Positions 24,861-33,884 of a DNA stretch of 64,000 nucleotides are shown here, piece after piece. A program made the position numbers and the translations under genes. Position 1 is the first letter of the stretch. Each line of letters starts with the position of its first letter. This DNA is from Bradyrhizobium iriomotense (GTDB lineage: Bacteria; Pseudomonadota; Alphaproteobacteria; Rhizobiales; Xanthobacteraceae): contig NZ_JAFCJZ010000010.1 in assembly GCF_018130765.1 (NCBI RefSeq), forward strand, positions 62,001 to 126,000, read 5' to 3'. The notes below the pieces were generated by a model that had not been told where the DNA came from, did not search any database, and saw only the letters and a list, made by a program, of their open reading frames with translations.

Positions 24861-25528
24861 CGAACGCTCAACTCTTGACTTGCATCTTGGGTGGCGCGCG
24901 CGGCGCGAATGAAGGCCTTGATCATCTCGGGGTCCTTGACGCCGGGGGCGCTCTCGACACCCGAGGAGACGTCGACGCCGCCGGCGCCGGTGACGCGGAG
25001 GGCTTCCGCAACGTTACCGGCGTCCAGCCCGCCCGAGACCATGTAGGGCAGTTTCAGATCGAGGTTTTCGAGCAGGTGCCAATCGAACGGTGCACCCAGG
25101 CCGCCGGGCCGCGTCGCATCCTTCGGCGCGCGCGCGTCGAACAGGATGCGGTCGGCGACCGCGGCATAGCCGGGCAGCACGGCAAGATCGGCCTTTGTTG
25201 CGACCGGCACGGCCTTCATCACCGGGCGGCTAAACCTCTGCTTGATGTCGCGCAGCCGGGCAACGCTCTCCTTGCCGTGGAGCTGGAAAATGTCCGGCGA
25301 CAGCGCGTCCATGATGTTGTCGAGCGTGGCGTCGTCGGCATCGACCGTCAGCGCCACTTTAAGCGCGCGCTGCTTCACCTGGCGGCCGAGGTCCCGGCCA
25401 AGCTCCAGAGAGAGATGGCGGGGCGACGGCGGAAAGAACACGAACCCCACCATGTCGGCGCCCGTATCGAGCGCCGTTTCGAGCGTCTCGCGCGTGGACA
25501 GGCCGCAGATTTTGACGAGCAGGGACAT
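24857..25528 (-). CDS. trpF: Phosphoribosylanthranilate isomerase
   Basis: 223-aa TIM-barrel enzyme of the tryptophan pathway. KICGLSTRE at the N-terminus holds the catalytic Cys, and the general acid Asp lies in ILFDARAP. GLDAGNVAEAL and GVDVSSGVES bind phosphate. First gene of the trpFBA run. Confidence 0.96.
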   Translation of the reverse strand: MSLLVKICGLSTRETLETALDTGADMVGFVFFPPSPRHLSLELGRDLGRQVKQRALKVALTVDADDATLDNIMDALSPDIFQLHGKESVARLRDIKQRFSRPVMKAVPVATKADLAVLPGYAAVADRILFDARAPKDATRPGGLGAPFDWHLLENLDLKLPYMVSGGLDAGNVAEALRVTGAGGVDVSSGVESAPGVKDPEMIKAFIRAARATQDASQELSVR

Positions 25529-25593
25529 GGTCTCAAAGCGGGTAGCGGCCGCAACGTGCGGCCGGAAAACGGGGTTTTCGGTCGGGGCCGCTT

Positions 25594-25986
25594 CTACAAC
25601 GTCGCGCGCTGCTTGTCTCGCCCGATGGGCCCGTAAAGGCCGACCCCGGCGGGAACGGGGAGGCGCTGCTGATCGGGCCTTGCCGCGGTCACCTGGGCCC
25701 GCAGATCGGCCAGTTCGCCCCTCGCAGCCCGGGCATCGGCCTCGTGCCGGCGCGCCGCCCGCCGCCAGCGCCGCTGCCCGAACCAGACCGCACAGCCGCC
25801 CGCCACGACGCCCAAGGCGGCCACCAGGATCAGGAGCAGGAACAGCGGCATTGTGAGCGACAGGGCCGGATCGTTCGCCATGAAGGGATCGAAGGAGACC
25901 GTGACGAAATGCCGGTTGGCCACCGCAAAGGTCGCCAGAATCAGGCCCAGCGGAATCACGATCAGCGCGGTCAGGAACTTTCGCAT
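25594..25986 (-). CDS. LapA-domain (DUF1049) membrane protein
   Basis: 130 aa from the preferred start at 25986 (MRKFLTALIVIPLG). Two hydrophobic helices (about residues 3-24 and 42-66) flank a short loop containing NRHFVTVSFDPF, the typical LapA/DUF1049 pattern. A cytoplasmic charged coiled coil (QRRWRRAARRHEADARAARGE broken into heptads) follows. In enterobacteria LapA works with LapB in LPS assembly control; that role is not shown here. It sits directly downstream of ihfB, a conserved ihfB-lapA order. Confidence 0.8.
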   Translation of the reverse strand: MRKFLTALIVIPLGLILATFAVANRHFVTVSFDPFMANDPALSLTMPLFLLLILVAALGVVAGGCAVWFGQRRWRRAARRHEADARAARGELADLRAQVTAARPDQQRLPVPAGVGLYGPIGRDKQRATL

Positions 25987-26057
25987 CTCGCTTCGCTCGC
26001 CTTGAATCAAGCTTCCGGCCGCATCCTGAGCGACCGCGAAAAACCCTGGCGCCGGCC

Positions 26058-26363
26058 TCAGTCCGCCGCGCCGGGATCCGGATGGTCGCGGTTCAACCGC
26101 TCGCGCATTTCCTTGCCGGTCTTGAAGAACGGAACGCTCTTCTGATCGACGGGCACATGGGCGCCGGTGCGTGGATTGCGCCCGGCGCGCGCCGGACGAT
26201 GCTTGACCGAGAAGGCACCGAAGCCGCGCAGCTCGACGCGGTCACCGCGTGCGAGGGCCGCTACGATCTCTTCGAGAATCGCATTCACAATGTTCTCGAC
26301 ATCCCGCTGGTACAGATGCGGGTTGTGCTCGGCGATACGCTGAACAAGTTCGGATTTGATCAT
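26058..26363 (-). CDS. ihfB: Integration host factor subunit beta
   Basis: 101-aa HU/IHF DNA-bending protein. MIKSELVQRIAE start, RVELRGFGAFSVKHR, and the beta-arm GRNPRTGAHVPV that inserts its proline into the minor groove. The C-terminal KTGKEMRERLN is typical of the beta subunit. It works as a heterodimer with IhfA (not in this window) and helps sigma-54 promoters. It follows sppA. Confidence 0.93.
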   Translation of the reverse strand: MIKSELVQRIAEHNPHLYQRDVENIVNAILEEIVAALARGDRVELRGFGAFSVKHRPARAGRNPRTGAHVPVDQKSVPFFKTGKEMRERLNRDHPDPGAAD

Positions 26364-26534
26364 CGAGAGATAGGACCCGGGAGCGTGCGGATGACCATTT
26401 CCGTGAAAATACCGTGATCTGTCAAGACGCTAAATCAAGGTTGAGCGTCGTGAAAGTGCGTGACAAATGCCGAAAAAGCGGGCTGTCCCGACACTCGCAG
26501 TGCGAGAAAAACTTCGGGAACTCGCTCGCCCCAG

Positions 26535-27515
26535 TCAGTTTGATGTGGCCGGCTGCCACAACGCCAGCATTCCATCCATTCCGAGGCGGTCGACCGCCTG
26601 CGCGACCCCGGTTTGTCCGATTTGATGCGCGATCGAGCCAAAACCAAGCGCTTCCAGCGTCACGACGGCCGCGGTCTTGAGGAACGGCAGGTCGCCAAAG
26701 CGCGGCTGGAGCTTGTAATCGCGAACCGAAAGCCCCTTCTTGACACCCTTCTGCTCGACCAGCCAAGTCACCGCCGTCTTCTCGTCGCCGATCTGATCGA
26801 TCAGCTTGAGATCGATTGCCTGGCGTCCGGTGAAGACGCGGCCGTCAGCTACTTTCTCGAGCTGTGCGTCATCCATGCCACGCCGTTCCTTCACCAGTCC
26901 CTTGAACCAGGCGTAGGAGTCTTTCACGAGCGCATCGAGCGCCGCGCGCGCTTCGGGACTTGTCGGCTCGAATCCGTTGGGCGCCGCCTTCAGCGGCGAG
27001 GACTTCACCTCCTCGACCTTGACGCCGATGGTCTTCAAGAGCTCGGTGACGTTGGGATACTGGAATAGAACGCCGATCGAGCCGACCAGCGAGCTCTGCT
27101 GGGCGACGATGTGGTCGCTCGCGATCGCCGTGATGTAGCCGCCCGAGGCAGCCAGGCCTTCGACCACGACGACGAGAGGCTTCTTCGCCTTCAGCCGCAC
27201 GAGCGAGTCATAGAGCTGCTCGGAGCCGGCGGTGGTGCCGCCCGGCGAGTTGATGTGAACGATGACGGCGGCGGCCTGCGAATTCTCCAGCCGCTCCAGC
27301 GCCTGCGTGCGATCGGAATCGCTGCGGATCAGTCCCTCGATCTGGACCCGCGCGATCGAGCCGGCGGCCGCGAACGTGCCGCGCGCACCGGGTGTCGCGA
27401 TCAGCGCAAAGCTCGCAATCGCCGCGATCGCGATCAGCGCGGCCATGACGCGCCAGAACGTCAGCTTGCGGCGGATCCTGCGGCGATCGACGATGATGTC
27501 CGAATCGAGCGACAT
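26535..27515 (-). CDS. sppA: Signal peptide peptidase SppA (short form)
   Basis: 326-aa membrane-anchored Ser/Lys peptidase degrading cleaved signal peptides. One N-terminal transmembrane helix lies at about residues 22-42. The nucleophile Ser124 lies in GLAASGGYI, and Lys176 in KSSPLK is the probable general base. Their 52-residue spacing equals that of the Bacillus SppA dyad. HINSPGGTTAGSEQ is also a family motif. Single-domain form. It heads the sppA-ihfB-lapA run. Confidence 0.92.
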   Translation of the reverse strand: MSLDSDIIVDRRRIRRKLTFWRVMAALIAIAAIASFALIATPGARGTFAAAGSIARVQIEGLIRSDSDRTQALERLENSQAAAVIVHINSPGGTTAGSEQLYDSLVRLKAKKPLVVVVEGLAASGGYITAIASDHIVAQQSSLVGSIGVLFQYPNVTELLKTIGVKVEEVKSSPLKAAPNGFEPTSPEARAALDALVKDSYAWFKGLVKERRGMDDAQLEKVADGRVFTGRQAIDLKLIDQIGDEKTAVTWLVEQKGVKKGLSVRDYKLQPRFGDLPFLKTAAVVTLEALGFGSIAHQIGQTGVAQAVDRLGMDGMLALWQPATSN

Positions 27516-27655
27516 CGGAATATCTCCAAATGAAAGGCCAGAGGCGTTGTGCCGTCACAAGTTAAGCATTGGCTTGTCTGGATACATCAATTGCGGTGCA
27601 ATTTGAAGAAATGAAGGCTTGGCAGGTGGAGGCCGAGCCCCTGTCACACGCTCCT

Positions 27656-27818
27656 CGTCATCCCGGACAAGCGCAGCGAAGCGGAGCGCTGATCCGGGAT
27701 CCATACCCACAGGATTGAGTTTGGCGAAGACTTGGAGTTACCAGCCCGCGCCCAAACCGCTCCCTGTGGTTATGGGTCCCGGATCTACGCGCGCTTAGAG
27801 CGCGCTTGTCCGGGACGA
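27656..27818. repeat. Long imperfect palindromic repeat (CATCCCGGACAAGCGC family)
   Basis: Outer arms CGTCATCCCGGACAAGCGC and GCGCTTGTCCCGGGACGA-like (actual right arm GCGCTTGTCCGGGACGA) enclose inner arms GATCCGGGATCCATACCCAC and GTGGTTATGGGTCCCGGATC. The whole could fold into one long hairpin. It fills most of the 380-nt gap between sppA and rpsA; the rest holds the rpsA terminator and sppA leader. No gene is visible there. Confidence 0.75.
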
Positions 27819-27842
27819 CAGCGGAGTTCGTGGAGGCCGCAA

Positions 27843-27871
27843 CAAAAAAGCCCCGGCTCGCGCCGGGGCTT
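27843..27871 (-). terminator. Intrinsic terminator of rpsA
   Basis: On the minus strand AAGCCCCGGC and GCCGGGGCTT (27848-27857 and 27862-27871) form a GC-rich stem with a 4-nt loop, followed by a T-run (TTTTTTGTT on the minus strand). It lies about 26 nt after the rpsA stop. Confidence 0.88.
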
Positions 27872-27896
27872 CGATGCAGCAAAACGAACGTTTCGC

Positions 27897-29603
27897 TTAC
27901 TTGTTGTCGCGGTTCTTGAGCGCGGTGCCGAGGATGTCGCCGAGCGTCGCACCCGAATCCGAGGAGCCGTACTGCGCGATGGCTTCCTTCTCTTCGGCGA
28001 CTTCGAGCGCCTTGATCGACACCTGGACCTTGCGGGCCTTCTTGTCGAACTGGATCACGCGGGCATCGACCTTCTCGCCGACGGCGAAGCGTTCGGCGCG
28101 CTGGTCGTTGCGGTCACGGGCGAGCTCCGAGCGCTTGATGAAGGTGGTGAAGTCGGTACCGGCGATCTTCACCTCGATACCGCTCTCCTTCACTTCGAGC
28201 ACTTCGCAGGTCACGACCGCGCCCTTCTTGACATCGCCCGGCTCGGCGAAGGGGTCGCCTTCGAGCTGCTTGATGCCGAGCGAGATACGCTCCTTCTCGA
28301 CGTCCACATCGAGCACCACGGCCTTCACCATGTCGCCCTTCTTGTAGTTGTCGATCACCTGCTCGCCCGGAAGCTTCCAGTCGAGGTCGGAGAGGTGGAC
28401 CATGCCGTCGACGTCGCCCTCGAGACCCAGGAACAGACCGAACTCGGTCTTGTTCTTGACCTCGCCCTCGACCACCGAACCGGTCGGGTGACCTTCGACG
28501 AAGACCTCCCAGGGGTTGCGCATGGTCTGCTTGAGGCCGAGCGAGATGCGGCGCTTGACGGAATCGACTTCCAGCACCTGCACGTCGACTTCCTGCGAGG
28601 TCGACACGATCTTGCCGGGGTGCATGTTCTTCTTGGTCCACGACATCTCGGAGACGTGGATCAGGCCTTCGATGCCCGGCTCGAGCTCGACGAACGCACC
28701 GTAGTCGGTGATGTTGGTGACGCGGCCGGTGAAGCGGGCACCCAGCGGGTACTTGGCTTCGATGCCCTGCCACGGATCGTCCAGCAGCTGCTTCATGCCC
28801 AGCGAGATGCGGTGCGTCTCGTGGTTGATCTTGATGATCTTGACCTTCACGGTCTGGCCGATCGAGAGCACCTCGGTCGGGTGGTTGACGCGGCGCCACG
28901 CGATGTCGGTGACGTGCAGCAGGCCGTCGATGCCACCGAGGTCAACGAACGCACCGTAGTCGGTGATGTTCTTGACCACGCCGTCGATGACCTGACCCTC
29001 TTCGAGGTTCTGCACCAGCTCCTGACGCTGCTCGGCGCGGGTCTCTTCGAGAACCGTGCGGCGGGAGACGACGATGTTGCCGCGGCGGCGGTCCATCTTG
29101 AGGATCTGGAACGGCTGCGAGTTGTTCATCAGCGGCGCAACGTCGCGGATCGGACGGATGTCGACCTGCGAGCGCGGCAGGAAGGCCACGGCACCGTCGA
29201 GGTCGACGGTGAAGCCGCCCTTGACCTGGTTGAAGATGACGCCGTTGACCTTCTCGTTGTTCTGGAAGGCCTTCTCGAGCTTGCCCCAGCTCTCTTCGCG
29301 GCGCGCCTTGTCGCGCGACAGCACGGCTTCGCCGAGGGCGTTCTCGATGCGATCGAGGAACACTTCCACCTCGTCGCCGACCTTGAGGTCGCTGTCACGG
29401 CCGGGGCCGGAAAATTCGCGAAGGGCAACGCGGCCCTCGGTCTTCAGGCCGACGTCGATGACGGCCATGTCCTTTTCAATTGCAACCACCTTGCCCTTGA
29501 CGACGGAGCTTTCCTGCAGGTTGCCACCTGCGAAGGACTCGTCGAGCATCGCGGCGAAATCGTCACGCGACGGGCTATAGGTATCAGCAGAAGTCGAAGC
29601 CAT
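27897..29603 (-). CDS. rpsA: 30S ribosomal protein S1
   Basis: 568 aa from the preferred ATG at 29603 (MASTSADTYSPSRDDF). The longer in-frame start adds 26 residues unlike S1. Six S1 RNA-binding repeats are visible; repeats 3-6 are most regular (DYGAFVDLGGIDGLLHVTD, DYGAFVELEPGIEGLIHVSE). S1 unwinds and recruits mRNA to the 30S subunit. It lies downstream of cmk on the same strand (cmk-rpsA is a classic pair) and ends in a strong terminator. Confidence 0.96.
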   Translation of the reverse strand: MASTSADTYSPSRDDFAAMLDESFAGGNLQESSVVKGKVVAIEKDMAVIDVGLKTEGRVALREFSGPGRDSDLKVGDEVEVFLDRIENALGEAVLSRDKARREESWGKLEKAFQNNEKVNGVIFNQVKGGFTVDLDGAVAFLPRSQVDIRPIRDVAPLMNNSQPFQILKMDRRRGNIVVSRRTVLEETRAEQRQELVQNLEEGQVIDGVVKNITDYGAFVDLGGIDGLLHVTDIAWRRVNHPTEVLSIGQTVKVKIIKINHETHRISLGMKQLLDDPWQGIEAKYPLGARFTGRVTNITDYGAFVELEPGIEGLIHVSEMSWTKKNMHPGKIVSTSQEVDVQVLEVDSVKRRISLGLKQTMRNPWEVFVEGHPTGSVVEGEVKNKTEFGLFLGLEGDVDGMVHLSDLDWKLPGEQVIDNYKKGDMVKAVVLDVDVEKERISLGIKQLEGDPFAEPGDVKKGAVVTCEVLEVKESGIEVKIAGTDFTTFIKRSELARDRNDQRAERFAVGEKVDARVIQFDKKARKVQVSIKALEVAEEKEAIAQYGSSDSGATLGDILGTALKNRDNK

Positions 29604-29871
29604 TTGTTCTCCAGTTGCGGAAGTCTTGCCGGCCGTTGGGTTCATGGGCGCATCGCACACGCAGTGTCGGAAGGTCCGCAAAACCTTCGAGCGACCGCTC
29701 GCTGCTCCGGCCTAAAAGGCGGAACAGCGGAAGCGGGCCGGCTGAGGCCCGCGCGTTCGATACGTGAAAATCTTATGTCCGGTGCCTGGATCGCGCCGGT
29801 CCCAAAACAGGGACCGAGAGTATCGACCTCAAAGAGCGGGAGCGGGCGCTTCCTCCAGTGACGGCAGCGGC

Positions 29872-30510
29872 TTAACCCCGCGACCGGCCCGCTCGGACGG
29901 CCTCGATAATGTCGATGGCGGCCCGGACGCCGCCTTCTATATCCAGTTGGGAGTTATCTAGCAAGTAAGCATCCGGGGCCGGTTTTAAGGGCGCAATCGG
30001 CCGGTTCTTGTCGCGTTCGTCGCGCCGGATGATGTCGGCGAGCACGGCGGCCTCATCGGCCTCCTCGCCCCTGGCCTTGGCCTCCATGGTGCGGCGGCGC
30101 GCGCGAACCTTGGGGTCGGCGACAACGAAGATCTTCACGTCGGCATGGGGACAGATCACGGTTCCAATATCCCGGCCGTCAAGCACGGCGCCGGGCGGAT
30201 CGGCGGCGAATTGCCGCTGAAAATTGACCAGGACCTCACGAACCCTGGGGATCGCCGAGACGATCGAGGCGCCCTCGCCGGCCTCCTGGGTCTTCAGGGC
30301 GGGATTGCCGAACTTTTCGGGATCGAGCTCCAAGGCGGCCTGCACCGCGGCCGCCTCGTCCCGGAGATCAAGACCGGACTGCATCAGGGCATAGGCCACC
30401 GCGCGGTAGATCACGCCGGTATCGAGATGACGATAACCGTAATGGTGGGCGAGACGCTTGCCGAGCGTCCCCTTGCCCGAGGCCGCGGGCCCGTCGATGG
30501 CGATAATCAT
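29872..30510 (-). CDS. cmk: Cytidylate kinase
   Basis: 212-aa kinase converting CMP/dCMP to the diphosphates. P-loop IDGPAASGKGT near the N-terminus, DTGVIYRAVAY substrate site, DGRDIGTVICPHAD, and the RRDERDKNRPIAPL LID/CMP region. It overlaps aroA by 4 nt, forming aroA-cmk-rpsA. Confidence 0.96.
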   Translation of the reverse strand: MIIAIDGPAASGKGTLGKRLAHHYGYRHLDTGVIYRAVAYALMQSGLDLRDEAAAVQAALELDPEKFGNPALKTQEAGEGASIVSAIPRVREVLVNFQRQFAADPPGAVLDGRDIGTVICPHADVKIFVVADPKVRARRRTMEAKARGEEADEAAVLADIIRRDERDKNRPIAPLKPAPDAYLLDNSQLDIEGGVRAAIDIIEAVRAGRSRG

Positions 30511-31844
30511 GAAAACTCGGCCCCTAGCGAACGCATCATCGGAATGAAGTCCGGGAAACTGGTGGCGATGAAGGCGGTGTCGTCGACGGTCACGGGCTGG
30601 TCGGAGGCGCAGCCCATCACCAGCGCCGACATCGCGATGCGATGGTCCATGTGGGTGGCGACGGTGCCGCCACCGGGAACATGGCCGCGGCCCTCGACGA
30701 TCAGATCGTCGCCGGAGACCTCGACCTTGACGCCGTTGACGCGCAGCATGGCGGCGGTGGCCTCCAGGCGATCGGATTCCTTGACGCGCAGCTCCTGCAG
30801 GCCGCGCATGATGGTGGTGCCTTCGGCGAAAGACGCCGCCACCGCCAGCACCAGATATTCGTCGATCATCGAGGGCGCGCGCTCGGGCGGCACTTCGACG
30901 CCGCGCAGCTTTGACGCACGCACGCGCAATTGCGCCATCGGCTCGCCGGCATCGCCCCGCACTTCGCTCTCCTCGATGAAGGCGCCCATTTCACGCAGCG
31001 TGGTGAACAGGCCGGTGCGCAGCGGATTGGTCATGACGTCGGACAGCATAACGTCGGAGCCCTCGACGATCAGCGCCGCAACGATCGGGAACGCAGCCGA
31101 TGAGGGATCGGCGGGCACCACGACATTGGCGCCATGCAGCTCTGGCTGGCCGACCAGCGTGATGCGGCGGCCGTGCTGACCTTCCTGCACCGAGGTGATG
31201 TCCGCGCCAAAATGCTTCAGCATCAGCTCGGTGTGGTCGCGGCTGGCCTCGGTCTCGATCACGGTGGTCGTGCCCGGCGCGGCGAGGCCCGCGAGCAGCA
31301 CGGCCGATTTGATCTGGGCCGAGGCGACTGGGGTCTTGTAGGTGATCGGCAGCGGATCGCGCGCTCCCTGGAGGGTCAGCGGCAGACGCCCGCCCTCGCC
31401 GCCGGAGACGACCTTCGCACCCATCTTTTCGAGCGGATCGAGGATCCGGCGCATGGGGCGGCTGCGCAGCGAGGCGTCGCCGTCGAACACCGCCGAGATC
31501 GGGCAGCCGGCAACGGCGCCCATGACCAGCCGGCAGCCGGTGCCGGAATTGCCGAAATCCAGCGCCGCCTTGGGCTGGGCGAAGCCGCCGACACCCACTC
31601 CGTTCACCTTCCAGGCGAACTCACCGGTGCGCTCGACCCTGGCGCCCAGCGCCTGCATCGACTTGGCGGTATTGAGGACGTCCTCACCCTCCAGCAGGCC
31701 GGAAATCCTGGTCTCGCCGACCGCAAGCGCGCCCAGGATGAGGGCGCGATGGGAGATCGACTTGTCCCCGGGCACCCGTACTTTCCCGGTCAGGGGACCG
31801 CTGGCGCGAGACTGGAGCGGTCTCGGTTGGTCGGAATGGGTCAA
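30507..31844 (-). CDS. aroA: 3-phosphoshikimate 1-carboxyvinyltransferase (EPSP synthase)
   Basis: Shikimate-pathway enzyme joining PEP to shikimate-3-phosphate. I prefer the TTG start at 31844 (445 aa) because AAGGA lies 7 nt upstream. An ATG at 31904 would add 20 residues and has a poorer site. KVRVPGDKSISHRALI, DFGNSGTGCRL and SRDHTELMLKHFG place it with class II, CP4-like enzymes. At the position where CP4 EPSPS has Ala100 this protein has glycine (NSGTG). It overlaps cmk. Confidence 0.94.
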   Translation of the reverse strand: MTHSDQPRPLQSRASGPLTGKVRVPGDKSISHRALILGALAVGETRISGLLEGEDVLNTAKSMQALGARVERTGEFAWKVNGVGVGGFAQPKAALDFGNSGTGCRLVMGAVAGCPISAVFDGDASLRSRPMRRILDPLEKMGAKVVSGGEGGRLPLTLQGARDPLPITYKTPVASAQIKSAVLLAGLAAPGTTTVIETEASRDHTELMLKHFGADITSVQEGQHGRRITLVGQPELHGANVVVPADPSSAAFPIVAALIVEGSDVMLSDVMTNPLRTGLFTTLREMGAFIEESEVRGDAGEPMAQLRVRASKLRGVEVPPERAPSMIDEYLVLAVAASFAEGTTIMRGLQELRVKESDRLEATAAMLRVNGVKVEVSGDDLIVEGRGHVPGGGTVATHMDHRIAMSALVMGCASDQPVTVDDTAFIATSFPDFIPMMRSLGAEFS

Positions 31845-32014
31845 GATTGTGTCCTTGGATAGGCCCTTGGATGCATCCTTGGGGCTGGCGCGCAGGTACC
31901 ACATGGTCTGCGCCCCGTCACGGGCATGTCTTTCTCCCGTAATGCGCTATTGACAGCGGGCCGCCAACTAGCCAAGTGAAGCACCGCTTTTCAGACATTC
32001 CCAGGATTCCTGCC

Positions 32015-32422
32015 GTGGCCAAGTCCGAACTCGGAACCAAACGTATTTGCCCGACCACGGGCAAGAAGTTCTACGATCTCAACAAGAATCCGGTGATCTC
32101 GCCCTATACCGGCGAAGTGGTGCCGATCGCCCCAGTTGCGCCCGCCCGCGTACCCCGCGGCGCCGAAGCCCGGCACGCGGCGACAGCGGATGCCACGCCG
32201 GAGCCGGCAGAGGTCGAGGAGGTCTCGCTCGAGGAGGCCGACGCCGAGGAGAACACCGGCAAGGTCAAGGCCGCCGTGCCCGAATCGGAGGACGATATCG
32301 AGGTCGACGAGACCCTCGATGACGACGATGACGACGATTCGACCTTCATCGCCGACGAGGAAGAGGGCGATGAGGACGTGACCGACATCATTGGTGATGT
32401 CGGAGGTGATGAAGAGACTTGA
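32015..32422 (+). CDS. TIGR02300 family (FYDLN acid) protein
   Basis: 135 aa from the preferred GTG start at 32015 (VAKSELGTKRICPTTGKKFYDLN), preceded by CAGGA. The N-terminal 40 residues match the conserved alphaproteobacterial FYDLN domain with a single CPTTG motif. The remainder is extremely acidic (runs of Asp/Glu, including DDDDDDD). Function unknown. It is divergent from aroA and lies upstream of tRNA-Ala. Confidence 0.82.
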   Translation: MAKSELGTKRICPTTGKKFYDLNKNPVISPYTGEVVPIAPVAPARVPRGAEARHAATADATPEPAEVEEVSLEEADAEENTGKVKAAVPESEDDIEVDETLDDDDDDDSTFIADEEEGDEDVTDIIGDVGGDEET

Positions 32423-32520
32423 GATCAGTCCTGATCTGTGAAAAAGGGTGCACCGCGCGAGTCGCTTAGGCTCGCCGGCCGGGATGGATCCCCCAGGATC
32501 CTCCCAACTGGAAGACTTAA

Positions 32521-32595
<75 letters not shown>

Positions 32596-32596
<1 letters not shown>

Positions 32597-32656
32597 GCCT
32601 TCGCGAAGCGAAGGCTGCCTCGCCGAAGCCCGCAGGGCGAAGGCGGGTTTTGAATT
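32596..32656 (+). terminator. Hairpins after tRNA-Ala, possible terminator
   Basis: Arms AGCCTTCGC (32596-32604) and GCGAAGGCT (32608-32616) are followed by a second GC-rich hairpin and CGGGTTTTG. The T-tract is short. It also lies just downstream of the converging ohrR end, so it could serve both strands. Confidence 0.45.
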
Positions 32657-32665
32657 AAATCCCGC

Positions 32666-33124
32666 CTACTCCCCAATCACCGCGTTCAGCCGGTCGCGCA
32701 GCGCGACGATCTCGTCCTTCATCGTCACCAGCTCCGATACCGAACAGTCCGACGCCGCCAGGATCGACTGCGGCACGCTGCGCGCTTTCTCCTTCAGTGC
32801 ATGGCCCTGCGCCGTCAGCGCGATCAAGACCTGACGCTCGTCCTCGCGCGAGCGGGTGCGCTTGACCAGATGGGCGGCTTCGAGCCGCTTGAGCAGCGGC
32901 GTCAGCGTGCCCGAATCCAGGAACAGCTTCTCGCCGATCTCCTTGACCGGCACGTCGTCGTGCTCCCACAGCACCAGCATCACCAGATATTGCGGATAGG
33001 TCAGGCCGAGCCGATCGAGCAGCGGCTTGTAGACGCGGTTGAAGGCGTGCGCGGCCGAATAGACCGCGAAGCAGATCTGGTTGTCGAGGCGAAGCGGGTC
33101 CACCGCCGATGATTTCCGGGCCAT
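32666..33124 (-). CDS. ohrR: MarR-family peroxide sensor OhrR
   Basis: 152-aa repressor, start at 33124 (MARKSSAVDPLRLDNQ). The reactive cysteine Cys18 lies in NQICFAVYSA, and a second, Cys127, sits near the C-terminus as in two-cysteine OhrR proteins of the Xanthomonas type. The winged helix has LFLDSGTLTPLLKRLE and REDERQVLI. Organic hydroperoxides oxidise Cys18 and release it from DNA, derepressing ohr. It is divergent from ohr across 155 nt holding two palindromes. Confidence 0.92.
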   Translation of the reverse strand: MARKSSAVDPLRLDNQICFAVYSAAHAFNRVYKPLLDRLGLTYPQYLVMLVLWEHDDVPVKEIGEKLFLDSGTLTPLLKRLEAAHLVKRTRSREDERQVLIALTAQGHALKEKARSVPQSILAASDCSVSELVTMKDEIVALRDRLNAVIGE

Positions 33125-33169
33125 AAAGAATCTCACGCGTTTCACCCATTCTGGGGCCGGCCGGCGGCA

Positions 33170-33193
33170 CATTCAATTGCGAACAATTAAATG
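33170..33193. promoter_or_regulatory. OhrR operator candidate 1
   Basis: CATTCAATTG-CGAA-CAATTAAATG is an inverted repeat with one mismatch between the 10-nt arms. It is the copy closer to ohrR. Centre-to-centre distance to the second palindrome is 36 bp. Confidence 0.65.
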
Positions 33194-33205
33194 TGAGGCA
33201 TCTCG

Positions 33206-33229
33206 AATTAGATTGCGCACAATCTAATT
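33206..33229. promoter_or_regulatory. OhrR operator candidate 2
   Basis: Arms AATTAGATTG (33206-33215) and CAATCTAATT (33220-33229) are perfectly complementary around CGCA. AT-rich TTG/CAA-type palindromes of this form are known OhrR sites in related bacteria. It lies 50 nt before the ohr ATG, where it would block the ohr promoter. Confidence 0.78.
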
Positions 33230-33279
33230 GTCTGCAATAAGGATCACACCCCAACCCGGAAAGACCCGAGGAGACGAAA

Positions 33280-33705
33280 ATGTCCGTGAACGTCCTCTAC
33301 AAGACCAGCGCAAAGGCCACCGGCGGCCGCGACGGCCATGCTGCGACCCTCGACGGCGCGCTCGACGTCAAGCTCACCACGCCGAAGGAGCTCGGCGGTG
33401 GCGGCGGCGCCGGCAACAATCCCGAGCAGCTGTTCGCGGCCGGCTATGCCGCCTGCTTCATCGGCGCAATGAAGTTCGTGTCCTCGCAGGGCGGCCCGAA
33501 GGTTCCGACTGATGCCTCCGTCACCTCGACCGTCGGCATCGGCCCGCGCTCCGAGGGCGGCTTCGGTCTCGACATCGATCTCGCCGTCTCGCTGCCGGGC
33601 CTTGCCCGCGCGGAGGCCGAGGCGCTGGTCGCGAAGGCGCACCAGGTGTGCCCGTACTCCAATGCCACGCGCGGCAATGTCGACGTTCGCCTGACGGTCG
33701 TCTGA
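33280..33705 (+). CDS. ohr: Organic hydroperoxide resistance protein Ohr
   Basis: 141-aa thiol peroxidase of the Ohr/OsmC family that reduces fatty-acid and other organic hydroperoxides using lipoylated partners. Catalytic cysteines are Cys59 (GYAACFIGAMK) and Cys124 (QVCPYSNATRGN). Arg17 and Glu49 (NNPEQLF) complete the site. GAGGAGA ribosome site. Divergent from its repressor ohrR. A GC-rich hairpin at about 33721-33750 follows, and 33706-33884 otherwise shows nothing. Confidence 0.95.
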   Translation: MSVNVLYKTSAKATGGRDGHAATLDGALDVKLTTPKELGGGGGAGNNPEQLFAAGYAACFIGAMKFVSSQGGPKVPTDASVTSTVGIGPRSEGGFGLDIDLAVSLPGLARAEAEALVAKAHQVCPYSNATRGNVDVRLTVV

Positions 33706-33884
33706 TCGGAACGGCGGATTGGCTGGCCCGGGATCCCCCTCGGGCCGGCCGCTTCCGCTTGATTTGCCACCTCGCGGGATGGCCGCGCGGCGGCGCATAC
33801 GGCTCCACGCCCGCGCGCCATTGCTGGCGCAAAAAAACCTCGCTAGGCCTGTGATCCAACGATCGACACAGGGGAAGCGAAGGC

